Below the pieces are notes generated by a model. That model did not search any database, was not told the origin of the DNA, and saw only the letters and a program-made list of their open reading frames with translations. From positions 1 through 17,791 of the forward strand of contig SHAI01000020.1 of assembly GCA_004213235.1 (NCBI GenBank): DNA of 17,791 nt, given 5' to 3'. This document shows positions 6,861-15,047 of this stretch, piece after piece. The translations under genes and the position numbers were made by a program. Position 1 is the first letter of the stretch; every line of letters starts with the position of its first letter. This DNA comes from Parvularculaceae bacterium. GTDB taxonomy: Bacteria > Pseudomonadota > Alphaproteobacteria > Caulobacterales > Parvularculaceae.

Positions 6861-7931
6861 ATGAACGAACTATGGACCTATGTATCGTCGCGGCCGACAG
6901 ATGCCGGGTGGCTCGGCTGGTTGATCCCGACAACCCTGCAGGCGTTAGCTGTTTTGCTGACGTTGCTCGTCGCGCAGGCATTCTTGATGTATTTCGACCG
7001 CAAGGTTTGGGCGGCAGTCCAGATGCGCAAGGGGCCGAACGTCGTTGGCCCGTTCGGCTTGCTGCAATCCTTCGCGGATCTGTTCAAATTCGTGTTCAAG
7101 GAAATGATCATTCCGGCCGGGGCGAACAAACCTTTGTTCATCATCGCGCCGATCTTGACGTTTGTTCTCGCCCTTGTCGGGTGGGCAGTTATTCCCGTGG
7201 GCCCCGGCATGGTTGGTGCCGATATCAATGTCGGCATTTTATATCTCTTCGCGATCTCATCGCTTGGGGTTTATGGCATCATCATTGGCGGCTGGGCGTC
7301 GAACTCAAAGTATCCCTTTCTCGGTTCGCTAAGGTCCGCGGCGCAAATGGTCTCCTATGAGGTGTCCATTGGCTTTGTGATCATTACGGTCTTGTTGCTG
7401 GTTGGGTCCCTCAACCTCACGGACATTGTAGAGAGCCAGTCCCGCGGCTCAGGCATGCTCAACTGGCATTTCATTCCGCTGTTCCCGATGTTCGTGGTGT
7501 TCTTTATATCGGCGCTGGCGGAAACGAACCGGCCACCTTTTGATCTGCCAGAAGCAGAGTCCGAACTCGTGGCGGGATATCAGGTGGAATACTCGTCAAC
7601 CCTGTTCCTGATGTTCATGATTGGCGAATTGGCGAACATTGTCCTGATGTGCGCCATGTTGACCCTGTTATTCTTCGGCGGCTGGCACGCGCCGATTTCG
7701 GGCACGCCGCTCGATAACCTGCCGGTGTTCTGGTTCGGCCTGAAGATCGTTTTCTTCTTCTTTATGTTCGCCATGGTGAAGGCAATTGTGCCGCGATATC
7801 GCTATGACCAATTGATGCGCATTGGCTGGAAGATCTTCCTGCCATTGTCCCTGGTTTGGGTCGTGTTGGTCAGTGGTACGCTTCTGGCGTTCCCCGATAT
7901 TGCTGACCATTTCCACAGCTGGAGGTCCTGA
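6861..7931 (+). CDS. nuoH: NADH-quinone oxidoreductase subunit H
   Basis: NuoH (ND1 homologue) is a membrane subunit that links the peripheral and membrane arms and forms part of the quinone channel. From the ATG at 6861 it has 356 residues with about eight or nine hydrophobic helices. Conserved stretches visible are DRKVWAAVQMRKGPNVVGP in the first cytoplasmic loop, and FDLPEAESELVAGYQVEYSS, whose charged loop surrounds the quinone entry. An in-frame ATG at 6837 would add eight residues; neither start has a strong ribosome site (ACAGG precedes 6861 by ten bases), and 6861 gives the more usual N-terminus. It begins a new transcription segment after the opposite-strand receptor gene. nuoI starts three bases after its stop, so nuoH and nuoI are clearly co-transcribed. 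Confidence 0.96.
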   Translation: MNELWTYVSSRPTDAGWLGWLIPTTLQALAVLLTLLVAQAFLMYFDRKVWAAVQMRKGPNVVGPFGLLQSFADLFKFVFKEMIIPAGANKPLFIIAPILTFVLALVGWAVIPVGPGMVGADINVGILYLFAISSLGVYGIIIGGWASNSKYPFLGSLRSAAQMVSYEVSIGFVIITVLLLVGSLNLTDIVESQSRGSGMLNWHFIPLFPMFVVFFISALAETNRPPFDLPEAESELVAGYQVEYSSTLFLMFMIGELANIVLMCAMLTLLFFGGWHAPISGTPLDNLPVFWFGLKIVFFFFMFAMVKAIVPRYRYDQLMRIGWKIFLPLSLVWVVLVSGTLLAFPDIADHFHSWRS

Positions 7932-7934
7932 ACG

Positions 7935-8423
7935 ATGTCCCGTCTGACACAAGCTGTTCGGGGGTTTGCGCTCCTTGATTTCGTAAAAGCCTTTTTCCTG
8001 GCGATGAAGTATTATTTTCGCCCGAAGGTGACGATCAATTATCCCTTTGAAAAAGGGCCTTTATCGCCACGCTTTCGCGGAGAACATGCGCTGCGCCGAT
8101 ACCCCAATGGTGAGGAAAGATGCATTGCCTGCAAATTGTGCGAAGCGGTTTGTCCGGCCCAGGCGATCACCATCGAGGCAGAGCCGCGCGATGACGGGTC
8201 GAGGCGGACCACCCGTTACGATATCGACATGACGAAATGTATCTATTGCGGCTTTTGCCAGGAGGCGTGCCCGGTAGATGCAATTGTTGAAGGGCCGAAT
8301 TTCGAGTTCGCGACCGAGACCCGCGAAGAGTTGTTTTACGATAAGGACAAATTGCTTGAGAATGGCGACCGTTGGGAACGGGAGATTGCCAGGAACCTGG
8401 AGCTTGACGCGCCATATCGATAG
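7935..8423 (+). CDS. nuoI: NADH-quinone oxidoreductase subunit I
   Basis: The product has 162 residues, typical for NuoI, the 8Fe ferredoxin-like subunit that carries clusters N6a and N6b toward NuoB. Two cysteine motifs are visible: CIACKLCEAVCP (C63, C66, C69, C73) and CIYCGFCQEACP (C102, C105, C108, C112). The N-terminal part has an amphipathic membrane-contact helix (FALLDFVKAFFLAMKYYF). The ribosome site GGAGG (7921-7925) overlaps the end of nuoH. A 282-base gap with repeats follows before nuoJ, which is unusually long for this operon. Confidence 0.97.
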   Translation: MSRLTQAVRGFALLDFVKAFFLAMKYYFRPKVTINYPFEKGPLSPRFRGEHALRRYPNGEERCIACKLCEAVCPAQAITIEAEPRDDGSRRTTRYDIDMTKCIYCGFCQEACPVDAIVEGPNFEFATETREELFYDKDKLLENGDRWEREIARNLELDAPYR

Positions 8424-8705
8424 TCATTGCTTGGCGCGTAAAAGCTGGCGATGACGGCTTTGCAAAGTCCAGGCAGCAGTCTAAACACCGGCCCTGATGC
8501 TCAGCGGGGTCGTGTTAAAAAGGGCTCTACGAGGCAAGCGAGTAGTGTAGGCCGATAACTGGGTCTGAAAACTGGGGCCGATAACTGGGGCCAAGCGAGC
8601 AGGCCGTATGTCACTGGTGTCGATTATTTCTGATCGGCGATCCAGCATAGAAATTTTGAGGGAACGTCAGTGATGCGATTGCGCTAGCTGGTGTGTACGG
8701 AAATC
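8424..8705. repeat. Degenerate direct repeats in the nuoI-nuoJ gap
   Basis: GGCCGATAACTGGG occurs exactly at 8550-8563 and 8576-8589, with a shorter AACTGGGG at 8570-8577. The octamer CAAGCGAG occurs at 8535-8542 and 8592-8599, each followed by an AGGCCG segment. The whole looks like two or three diverged tandem units covering about 8535-8625. I see no gene and no clear terminator. At 8673-8687 there is a four-codon frame (MRLR, stop TAG) with a good ribosome site GAGGGA (8658-8663), just ahead of nuoJ. Confidence 0.6.
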
Positions 8706-9341
8706 ATGAGTTTTGCCGCCTTTTCTTTTTATCTGTTTTCCGCGGTGGTTATCGCGTCTGCGGTAATGGTGATTTCATCGCGGAACCCGATTTATTCGGT
8801 GATGTTCCTGATTGCTGCCTTCATTGGCGCGGCCGGTCTTTTCATCCTGATGGGCGCTGAATACCTCGCCATGCTGTTGATCGTTGTTTATGTCGGCGCG
8901 GTGGCGGTACTGTTCTTGTTCGTTGTGATGATGCTTGACGTTGACTTCGTCGAGTTGAGTCAGGGCTTTGGCCAGTATGCTCCCATTGGCGGCGCTATTG
9001 CGGTCGTCATTATTGTCGAGCTGGTTTTTGTCGTCGCCGCCTGGACATTTCCGGCGGAGGCGGAGCTGGCACGCGCACACCCGATTCCAACCGCGGGCCA
9101 GGTGGTTGCAGACCCCAATGGCCCGAACAATATAGAATCACTTGGGCTCATTCTTTACACAGAATACGTCCATTATTTCCAGATTGCAGGCTTGATCTTG
9201 TTGGTGGCGATGATTGGCGCGATCGTTTTGACGTTCCGAACGCGCGATGGCATTCGAAAACAGGACCCTGCCGACCAGGTGGCGCGCCGGCGCGAGGCTG
9301 CGGTGGAATTGAAAAAAGTAAAAACGGGGCAGGGGATCTAA
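8706..9341 (+). CDS. nuoJ: NADH-quinone oxidoreductase subunit J
   Basis: NuoJ (ND6 homologue) is a membrane subunit near the NuoH/NuoK interface; its third helix with a pi-bulge is thought to couple quinone reduction to pumping. From the ATG at 8706 it has 211 residues with five predicted helices. The core SRNPIYSVMFL and GAEYLAMLLIVVYVGAVAVLFLF matches the family, including the Gly/Tyr-rich helix 3. A GTG at 8691 would add five residues, but the CGGAA just before 8706 and the family N-terminus favour 8706. The charged C-terminal tail (TRDGIRKQDPADQVARRREA) lies at the cytoplasmic or membrane edge and is variable in the family. A 116-base gap separates it from nuoK. Confidence 0.96.
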   Translation: MSFAAFSFYLFSAVVIASAVMVISSRNPIYSVMFLIAAFIGAAGLFILMGAEYLAMLLIVVYVGAVAVLFLFVVMMLDVDFVELSQGFGQYAPIGGAIAVVIIVELVFVVAAWTFPAEAELARAHPIPTAGQVVADPNGPNNIESLGLILYTEYVHYFQIAGLILLVAMIGAIVLTFRTRDGIRKQDPADQVARRREAAVELKKVKTGQGI

Positions 9342-9457
9342 GCCTTAAGAGCCTGGCTTCAATACGTTACGGCGTTGCGATTGTGAGATGGGGCGTAGGG
9401 GCTATCTTGTCGCGACGGGCGACTTGAAAAGAAAAGACGCGAAAAGAGAAACTGAAC

Positions 9458-9766
9458 ATGGAAATCGGACTTGGACATTATCTTTCGGTAGCGGCGGTGT
9501 TGTTTGCCGTTGGCATGGCCGGGATTTTCCTGAACCGAAAGAACGTTATCGTCATTTTGATGTCTATCGAATTGATGCTGTTATCGGTAAACATCAACCT
9601 CGTAGCGTTTTCGCAGTTCCTTGGCGACATGACCGGTCAGGTCTTTGCATTCATGGTTCTCACTGTCGCTGCCGCTGAAGCCGCCGTGGGGCTTGCGATC
9701 CTGGTCGCGTATTTCCGCAATCGCGGGGATATCTCCGTGGATGACGCCAACTTCATGAAGAATTAG
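9458..9766 (+). CDS. nuoK: NADH-quinone oxidoreductase subunit K
   Basis: NuoK (ND4L homologue) has 102 residues and three transmembrane helices, the standard size. The two buried glutamates of the proton path are present: E38 in MSIELML and E74 in AAAEAAVG, matching E36 and E72 of the E. coli subunit. An AAGAGA-type ribosome site lies in the purine-rich stretch before the ATG. The nuoK stop (TAG 9764-9766) overlaps the ribosome site of nuoL (AGGAAG, 9765-9770), so translation of the two genes is probably coupled. Confidence 0.97.
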   Translation: MEIGLGHYLSVAAVLFAVGMAGIFLNRKNVIVILMSIELMLLSVNINLVAFSQFLGDMTGQVFAFMVLTVAAAEAAVGLAILVAYFRNRGDISVDDANFMKN

Positions 9767-9777
9767 GAAGCCGTTTG

Positions 9778-12009
9778 ATGGAGCCGATAGTCGTCCTTCT
9801 GCCATTGTTCGGCGCGATGTTGTCGATGCCTGTTTCATGGCTCGCCAAGCCAAAGGCGTCAGAGATTTTAACGTCGTCGTTTTTGGTAATCGCGGCACTT
9901 TATTCGTGGGTGCTGTTTTTTGATGTTGCCCTGGGTGGCCATGCCCGCACAATCACGCTTTTCCAATGGATTGGTTCTGGTGCGTTCCAGGCTGATTGGG
10001 CGCTGCGATTAGACACCCTGTCTGCGACCATGCTGGTCGTGATCAATACCGTATCCGCCATCGTTCACATTTATTCCATGGGATATATGAAGGACTATGG
10101 CGAACAGCCCCGCTTTTTCGCCTATCTGTCACTTTTCACTTTCGCGATGCTTATGCTGGTCACGGCGGACAATTTTGTTCAGCTGTTTTTCGGCTGGGAG
10201 GGGGTTGGGCTCGCGTCTTATTTGCTGATCGGGTTCTGGTATAAGAAAAAATCGGCGAATGATGCGGCGATCAAAGCTTTTGTAGTCAATCGCGTTGGCG
10301 ACTTTGGGTTTGCCCTGGGTATTTTCTGTATCTTTTTAGTCTTTGGGTCGGTGCGCTTTGATGACGTATTCGCAGCGATCATTCAGAACCGGGAGGTTAT
10401 CCCGTTTGGCTTGTCGGCCGGCGGGCCGATCCTTGATCTCACCTTGTCGATCTTTGGCGGGGAGTATCATGCACTCACCCTGATTGGGGTGCTTCTCTTT
10501 ATCGGGGCGATGGGCAAATCCGCGCAGTTCCTGCTGCACACCTGGTTGCCGGATGCGATGGAGGGGCCGACGCCGGTTTCTGCCCTGATCCACGCCGCGA
10601 CGATGGTGACCGCCGGGGTCTTTCTTGTCTGCCGGTGCTCGGCGGTCTACGAAAACGCGCCGGACGCTGCCGCCCTTGTGACCCTTGTCGGGTCAATAAC
10701 GGCGTTTTTCGCAGCGACCGTTGGCCTGCTCCAGGATGACATCAAGAAAGTCATTGCCTACTCCACCTGTTCGCAGCTCGGTTATATGTTCTTTGCGGCC
10801 GGTGTTGGTGCCTATGGCGCGGCGATGTTCCATTTGTTCACCCACGCCTTTTTCAAGGCACTCTTGTTCCTTGGTTCCGGGGCCGTCATCATCGGTATGC
10901 ACCACGAACAGGACACGAAGAAAATGGGCGGCGTCAGAACGCTCCTGCCGCTGACGCACATCTTCATGTTCATAGGAACGATTGCGATCACGGGCATTGG
11001 CGTGCCGGGCGTGAAACTGTTTGGCGCGCCATTAGGAACGGCAGGCTTTGTCTCCAAGGACATGGTCATTGAAAGCGCGTTCATTGCCGGTGAAGCTGGC
11101 CGGGCGTTTGGGTTCTTTGCATTCGCCATGGGGTTGCTTGCCGCTGTTATGACGGCATTTTATTCCTGGCGGCTCATGTTCCTGACGTTCTATGGGCCGA
11201 GCCGTGCCCCAGATCACGTCCGCAAGCATCCCCATGAGGTGCCAACCACAATGCTGGCCCCATTGGTACCACTGGCGGTCGGTGCGCTTGTTGCAGGCAT
11301 GGTATTCTATCCGTTTTTCGTGGGGCCCAAGTCCGAACAGTTCTGGAACGGTGCCATTTACGCAGCCCATGATAGCGAGCATGGTGATGATCACGGTATG
11401 GCTGACAAGCATGCGAGCAATGATCATGGGGCAGAGGCTCATCATGAAGATGAAACGCATCATGGCGACGAGACCTATGGTGATACCAATCACACTGATC
11501 AAAGCCACGGCGATAGCGGCCACAGTGAAACTGGCCACAGTAAAACTGGCCACAATGATACTGGCCATGGCGACGCTCACGGTGCAGATGATCATCATGG
11601 TGGCCACCATGTGCCGAGCTGGGTTCTATGGGCACCGTTCTTCGCAATGTTGATCGGGACGGGCGGGGCTGTTGCGCATTACCGCGGTTCAGATCCGCTA
11701 AAGCCCGGATTGTTGCGCGAAGGCGGGATGATATACGCCTTCTTGAAAAACAAATGGTATTTCGACCAGATTTACGACGTCATTCTTGTTAAACCCGCGC
11801 TCTTTATCGGGCGGTTCCTGTGGAAGCAGGGGGATGGCAAAGTCATTGACGGACTAGGCCCGGACGGTATCGCGGCGAGCGTTGCGGCGAGCGCCCGGCG
11901 GTTGGTAAAAATTCAGACCGGTTATATGTACCACTACGCCTTCGCGATGCTTATCGGCATTGCCGTCTTACTGACCTATGTCCTGATGCGGATTGGAGGT
12001 GGGCAATGA
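9778..12009 (+). CDS. nuoL: NADH-quinone oxidoreductase subunit L with an expanded His/Asp-rich loop
   Basis: NuoL (ND5 homologue) is the distal antiporter-like proton-pumping subunit with the long transverse helix. The product has 743 residues, longer than the roughly 610 of E. coli. The core is intact: the helix-5 glutamate E141 in FFGWEGVGLASYLL, HTWLPDAMEGPTPVSALIHA, and QDDIKKVIAYSTCSQLGYMF. After the helix VPLAVGALVAGMVFY comes a loop (residues 531-611) with 20 His and 20 Asp/Glu in 81 residues. It includes five tandem pentapeptides (SHGDS, GHSET, GHSKT, GHNDT, GHGDA) and ends in HHGGHHVPSWV. The next helix, the amphipathic transverse segment (about 650-715) and the last helix follow normally. 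The loop should face the periplasm if the topology matches E. coli. The start is the ATG at 9778, seven bases after AGGAAG. It overlaps nuoM by four bases. Confidence 0.97.
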   Translation: MEPIVVLLPLFGAMLSMPVSWLAKPKASEILTSSFLVIAALYSWVLFFDVALGGHARTITLFQWIGSGAFQADWALRLDTLSATMLVVINTVSAIVHIYSMGYMKDYGEQPRFFAYLSLFTFAMLMLVTADNFVQLFFGWEGVGLASYLLIGFWYKKKSANDAAIKAFVVNRVGDFGFALGIFCIFLVFGSVRFDDVFAAIIQNREVIPFGLSAGGPILDLTLSIFGGEYHALTLIGVLLFIGAMGKSAQFLLHTWLPDAMEGPTPVSALIHAATMVTAGVFLVCRCSAVYENAPDAAALVTLVGSITAFFAATVGLLQDDIKKVIAYSTCSQLGYMFFAAGVGAYGAAMFHLFTHAFFKALLFLGSGAVIIGMHHEQDTKKMGGVRTLLPLTHIFMFIGTIAITGIGVPGVKLFGAPLGTAGFVSKDMVIESAFIAGEAGRAFGFFAFAMGLLAAVMTAFYSWRLMFLTFYGPSRAPDHVRKHPHEVPTTMLAPLVPLAVGALVAGMVFYPFFVGPKSEQFWNGAIYAAHDSEHGDDHGMADKHASNDHGAEAHHEDETHHGDETYGDTNHTDQSHGDSGHSETGHSKTGHNDTGHGDAHGADDHHGGHHVPSWVLWAPFFAMLIGTGGAVAHYRGSDPLKPGLLREGGMIYAFLKNKWYFDQIYDVILVKPALFIGRFLWKQGDGKVIDGLGPDGIAASVAASARRLVKIQTGYMYHYAFAMLIGIAVLLTYVLMRIGGGQ
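11503..11577 (+). repeat. 15-bp tandem repeats coding the His-rich loop of NuoL
   Basis: Five in-frame 15-base units start at 11503, 11518, 11533, 11548 and 11563. Units two and three differ at one base (GGCCACAGTGAAACT and GGCCACAGTAAAACT); the outer ones are more diverged. Each encodes a His-containing pentapeptide, so copy-number change keeps the frame. This points to growth of the loop by slippage or unequal recombination. Confidence 0.85.
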
Positions 12010-13592
12010 CCGATATCGGTAATGAACTTTCCATTCCCTGGCTCAGTTTACTGACATTCGCACCTCTGCTTGGTGCTTTATTGATCATGTTCGGCCGGTC
12101 CATGGCCAAGCGCGATGCCAATGGTGCCATTGCGCCGGACACCCAGCGCGATGTTGATAATAGTGCCCGTCGGGTAGCGTTATTGTTCACCGTTGGCGTC
12201 TTTATCGTTTCTGTCTTTGTCTATTTATCGGGGTACGATCCTTCGATAGGTGGGTACCAATTGGTGGAAGAAGCTGCCTGGCTCGGCGGTATTAATTATA
12301 AAATGGGCGTAGACGGCATTTCCGTCCTGTTCGTCCTGTTGACGACGTTCTTCTTCCCGATTTGTGTCATTGCGTCATGGACCTCGATCAAGGATCGCGT
12401 GTCAGATTACATGATTGCGTTTCTGGTCATGGAGACATTGGTTCTGGGGGTTTTCTGTGCTCTCGACCTGGTTGTTTTCTACCTGTTTTTTGAAGGCAGT
12501 CTCATCCCGATGTTCTTGATCATCGGCGTTTGGGGCTCCAAGGGCGTGAAGGAATTCGCTGGCTATCGCATGTCGAGCCGAGTCTACGCCGCCATAAAAT
12601 TCTTTCTGTATACCTTTATCGGTTCGGTTTTGATGCTGGTGGCGATTTTGTGGATGTATGCGCAGACCGGCACGACCGATGTGCCAACGCTGCAGCAGAC
12701 AAACTTCCCGGCCGGGGCGCAAACATGGCTGTGGTGGGCGTTTTTTGCTTCCTTCGCCGTGAAAATGCCAATGTGGCCGGTGCACACCTGGTTGCCAGAT
12801 GCCCACGTGCAAGCGCCAACGGCGGGCTCTGTAATTCTGGCGGCAATCCTGTTGAAAATGGGTGGGTACGGATTTTTGCGGTTCTCCCTGCCCATGTTCC
12901 CCTTGGCGAGCGCTGATTTTGCGCCGGTTGTCTTTGCGCTATCGGTCGTGGCAATCATTTACACCTCCCTGGTCGCATTGGCTCAGGAGGATATGAAAAA
13001 GCTCATTGCCTACTCATCGGTGGCGCACATGGGCTTTGTCACCATGGGAATTTTCACGGGCACCAAGCAGGGCATCGAAGGGGCGCTGTTTCAGATGATC
13101 TCCCACGGGTTTATTTCCGGCGCACTCTTTTTATGTGTCGGGGTCGTTTACGATCGAATGCATACCCGTGAGATTGCCGCTTATGGCGGGCTGGTGCATC
13201 GGATGCCGGCTTATGCCTTCCTGTTTTTGTTCTTTACCATGGGCAATGTGGGCCTGCCGGGCATCTCCGGATTTGTTGGTGAATTTCTCACCATGGCCGG
13301 TGCTTTCAAGGTCAATGCCTGGGTTGCGTTCTTCGCCGCTTTCGGGGTCATTCTTTCCGCTGCCTATGCACTGCGCCTGTTCCGCCAGGTAATGTATGGC
13401 GAACTAACAAAAGAGCCGCTGATGACCATAGCGGACGTTAATAACCGAGAATTGGCATTGCTCGGGATATTGATGCTTTTTGCCCTGTATCTTGGCGTTT
13501 ACCCTCATCCGGCGATGGCTGTTTTTTCGCCGTCGGTCGATCTTCTCATGAATAATTTTAATGCCGGGTTGCTCTCGGCGGGCGGGGCGTAA
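12006..13592 (+). CDS. nuoM: NADH-quinone oxidoreductase subunit M
   Basis: NuoM (ND4 homologue) is the middle antiporter-like proton-pumping subunit of the membrane arm. It has 528 residues and about fourteen helices. Conserved features include FFEGSLIPMF with the helix-5 glutamate E163, KMPMWPVHTWLPDAHVQAPT with the conserved lysine and broken helix 7, and AQEDMKKLIAYSSVAHMGFV. The ATG overlaps the nuoL stop (ATGA at 12006-12009), showing translational coupling, and nuoN starts on the base after the nuoM stop. The 20-30 residue stretch after helix 1 (AKRDANGAIAPDTQRD) is hydrophilic and variable in the family. Nothing unusual is seen. Confidence 0.97.
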   Translation: MTDIGNELSIPWLSLLTFAPLLGALLIMFGRSMAKRDANGAIAPDTQRDVDNSARRVALLFTVGVFIVSVFVYLSGYDPSIGGYQLVEEAAWLGGINYKMGVDGISVLFVLLTTFFFPICVIASWTSIKDRVSDYMIAFLVMETLVLGVFCALDLVVFYLFFEGSLIPMFLIIGVWGSKGVKEFAGYRMSSRVYAAIKFFLYTFIGSVLMLVAILWMYAQTGTTDVPTLQQTNFPAGAQTWLWWAFFASFAVKMPMWPVHTWLPDAHVQAPTAGSVILAAILLKMGGYGFLRFSLPMFPLASADFAPVVFALSVVAIIYTSLVALAQEDMKKLIAYSSVAHMGFVTMGIFTGTKQGIEGALFQMISHGFISGALFLCVGVVYDRMHTREIAAYGGLVHRMPAYAFLFLFFTMGNVGLPGISGFVGEFLTMAGAFKVNAWVAFFAAFGVILSAAYALRLFRQVMYGELTKEPLMTIADVNNRELALLGILMLFALYLGVYPHPAMAVFSPSVDLLMNNFNAGLLSAGGA

Positions 13593-15032
13593 ATGGACGT
13601 ACTCGGCGGACTTTCCCAGTTCATTCCGGAATTAGCGCTGATCTGTGGCGGTATGGTGCTGTTAATATATGGCGTCTTCAACGAGAAGAACGCCGGACCA
13701 ACGGTGAGTGTTGCCGCAATAGGCGTATTGCTGGCGGCGACGTTACTGGTTGCGGCGTCCTATGGTCAGGATACAACCGTTTTTGCTGGCGCGTTCAAAA
13801 TTGACGCTTTTTCGAGTTTTTCCAAGATTGTGATCTTCGCAGCTGCGGCTTTTGCGATCATGATGTCGGACAAGTATTTATCCGCCGACCAGCTCTCCCG
13901 TTTCGAATACCCGATACTCATTCTGTTCGCAGCAGTTGGCATGGCACTGATGGTGTCTGCCAATGACCTCATTGCGCTTTATATGTCCATCGAAACGCAG
14001 AGCCTTGCTTTGTATATCCTGGCAGCGTTCAACCGCGATAGTCGGCGCTCAACCGAGGCGGGGCTGAAATACTTCGTGCTCGGCGCATTGTCGTCCGGAC
14101 TGTTATTATATGGCGCGTCCTTGGTTTACGGTTTCGCCGGGTCTACTTCTTTCGATGCAATTGCTAAAGTGGCAACAGCTGACGGTGCTGGACCTGGTTT
14201 GATCATCGGGTTGGTGTTTTTGATTTGCGGGATCGCGTTCAAAGTTTCAGCCGCACCATTCCACATGTGGACGCCGGACGTTTATGAGGGCGCCCCCACG
14301 CCAGTGACGGCTTTTTTCGCCGCTGCGCCCAAATTTGCGGCCATGGCCCTGTTTGCGCGCGCTTTGGTCGGTGCCTTTCCCGAAGCGATTGACGACTGGC
14401 GCCCCGTCATTGCCATGCTTGCCGTGGCTTCCATGGCCGTTGGTTCCTTTTCTGCAATCGTACAGACAAACATCAAGCGGCTCATGGCGTATTCATCGAT
14501 TGGGCATATGGGATTTGCCCTTGCCGGATTAGCCGTTGGCGGACCGGCGGGCGTCAGCGCTGTTTTGATTTACATGTCGATTTACGTGGTAATGACGGTC
14601 GGTGTATTTGCGTGCATCTTGCTGATGCGTCGCCGCGGCGGCAATAGCGAAGCCATTGCCGACCTTGCTGGCTTGAGTGACACGGACAAATCACTTGCCC
14701 TGATCATTACCATATTGTTCTTCTCCCTTGCGGGCGTGCCGCCTACTGGCGGGTTCTTCGGGAAATTCTTTGTCTTCGGTGCTGCTGTCGAGGCGGGGAT
14801 GATCTGGTTGGCTGTCATCGGGGTGCTGATGAGTGCGGTTGCGGCATTCTACTATTTGCGCGTGATCTGGGTCATGTGGTTTGACGAGCCGGCCGCAGCG
14901 TTTGAGCGTGGCGGGGCGGCTCATCTCGGGTTCACCGCGATAGTGGCGGCGTTGCTGATGATCCCTGGGTTCTGGTTCCTGATCGGACCGTTGAAATCGG
15001 CGGCGGACAATGCCGCAATGGCATTGTTTTAA
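13593..15032 (+). CDS. nuoN: NADH-quinone oxidoreductase subunit N
   Basis: NuoN (ND2 homologue) is the antiporter-like subunit nearest NuoK. It has 479 residues, typical for Alphaproteobacteria. E134 in LYMSIETQSLALYIL is the helix-5 glutamate. GLKYFVLGALSSGLLLYG, KVSAAPFHMWTPDVYEGAPT and KRLMAYSSIGHMGF are the diagnostic motifs. It begins directly after the nuoM stop codon. It is the last nuo gene; the next gene, for biotin-protein ligase, begins 12 bases after its stop in the same reading frame, so the transcript very likely continues. Confidence 0.97.
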   Translation: MDVLGGLSQFIPELALICGGMVLLIYGVFNEKNAGPTVSVAAIGVLLAATLLVAASYGQDTTVFAGAFKIDAFSSFSKIVIFAAAAFAIMMSDKYLSADQLSRFEYPILILFAAVGMALMVSANDLIALYMSIETQSLALYILAAFNRDSRRSTEAGLKYFVLGALSSGLLLYGASLVYGFAGSTSFDAIAKVATADGAGPGLIIGLVFLICGIAFKVSAAPFHMWTPDVYEGAPTPVTAFFAAAPKFAAMALFARALVGAFPEAIDDWRPVIAMLAVASMAVGSFSAIVQTNIKRLMAYSSIGHMGFALAGLAVGGPAGVSAVLIYMSIYVVMTVGVFACILLMRRRGGNSEAIADLAGLSDTDKSLALIITILFFSLAGVPPTGGFFGKFFVFGAAVEAGMIWLAVIGVLMSAVAAFYYLRVIWVMWFDEPAAAFERGGAAHLGFTAIVAALLMIPGFWFLIGPLKSAADNAAMALF

Positions 15033-15047
15033 GGGTATGCACATTTG
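15031..15047 (+). promoter_or_regulatory. Ribosome site and TTG start codon of birA
   Basis: AAGGG (15031-15035) overlaps the nuoN stop and lies nine bases before TTG 15045-15047. The birA frame is the same as that of nuoN, so no start further upstream is possible. An ATG at 15037 is in another frame and stops after three codons. TTG is therefore the only sensible start. Confidence 0.75.

Noticed and set aside
11032..11653. Long open frames on both strands over the NuoL His-rich loop
   Set aside because: They follow from the biased CAT/GAT/GGC composition; the nuoL frame is continuous and conserved on both sides.
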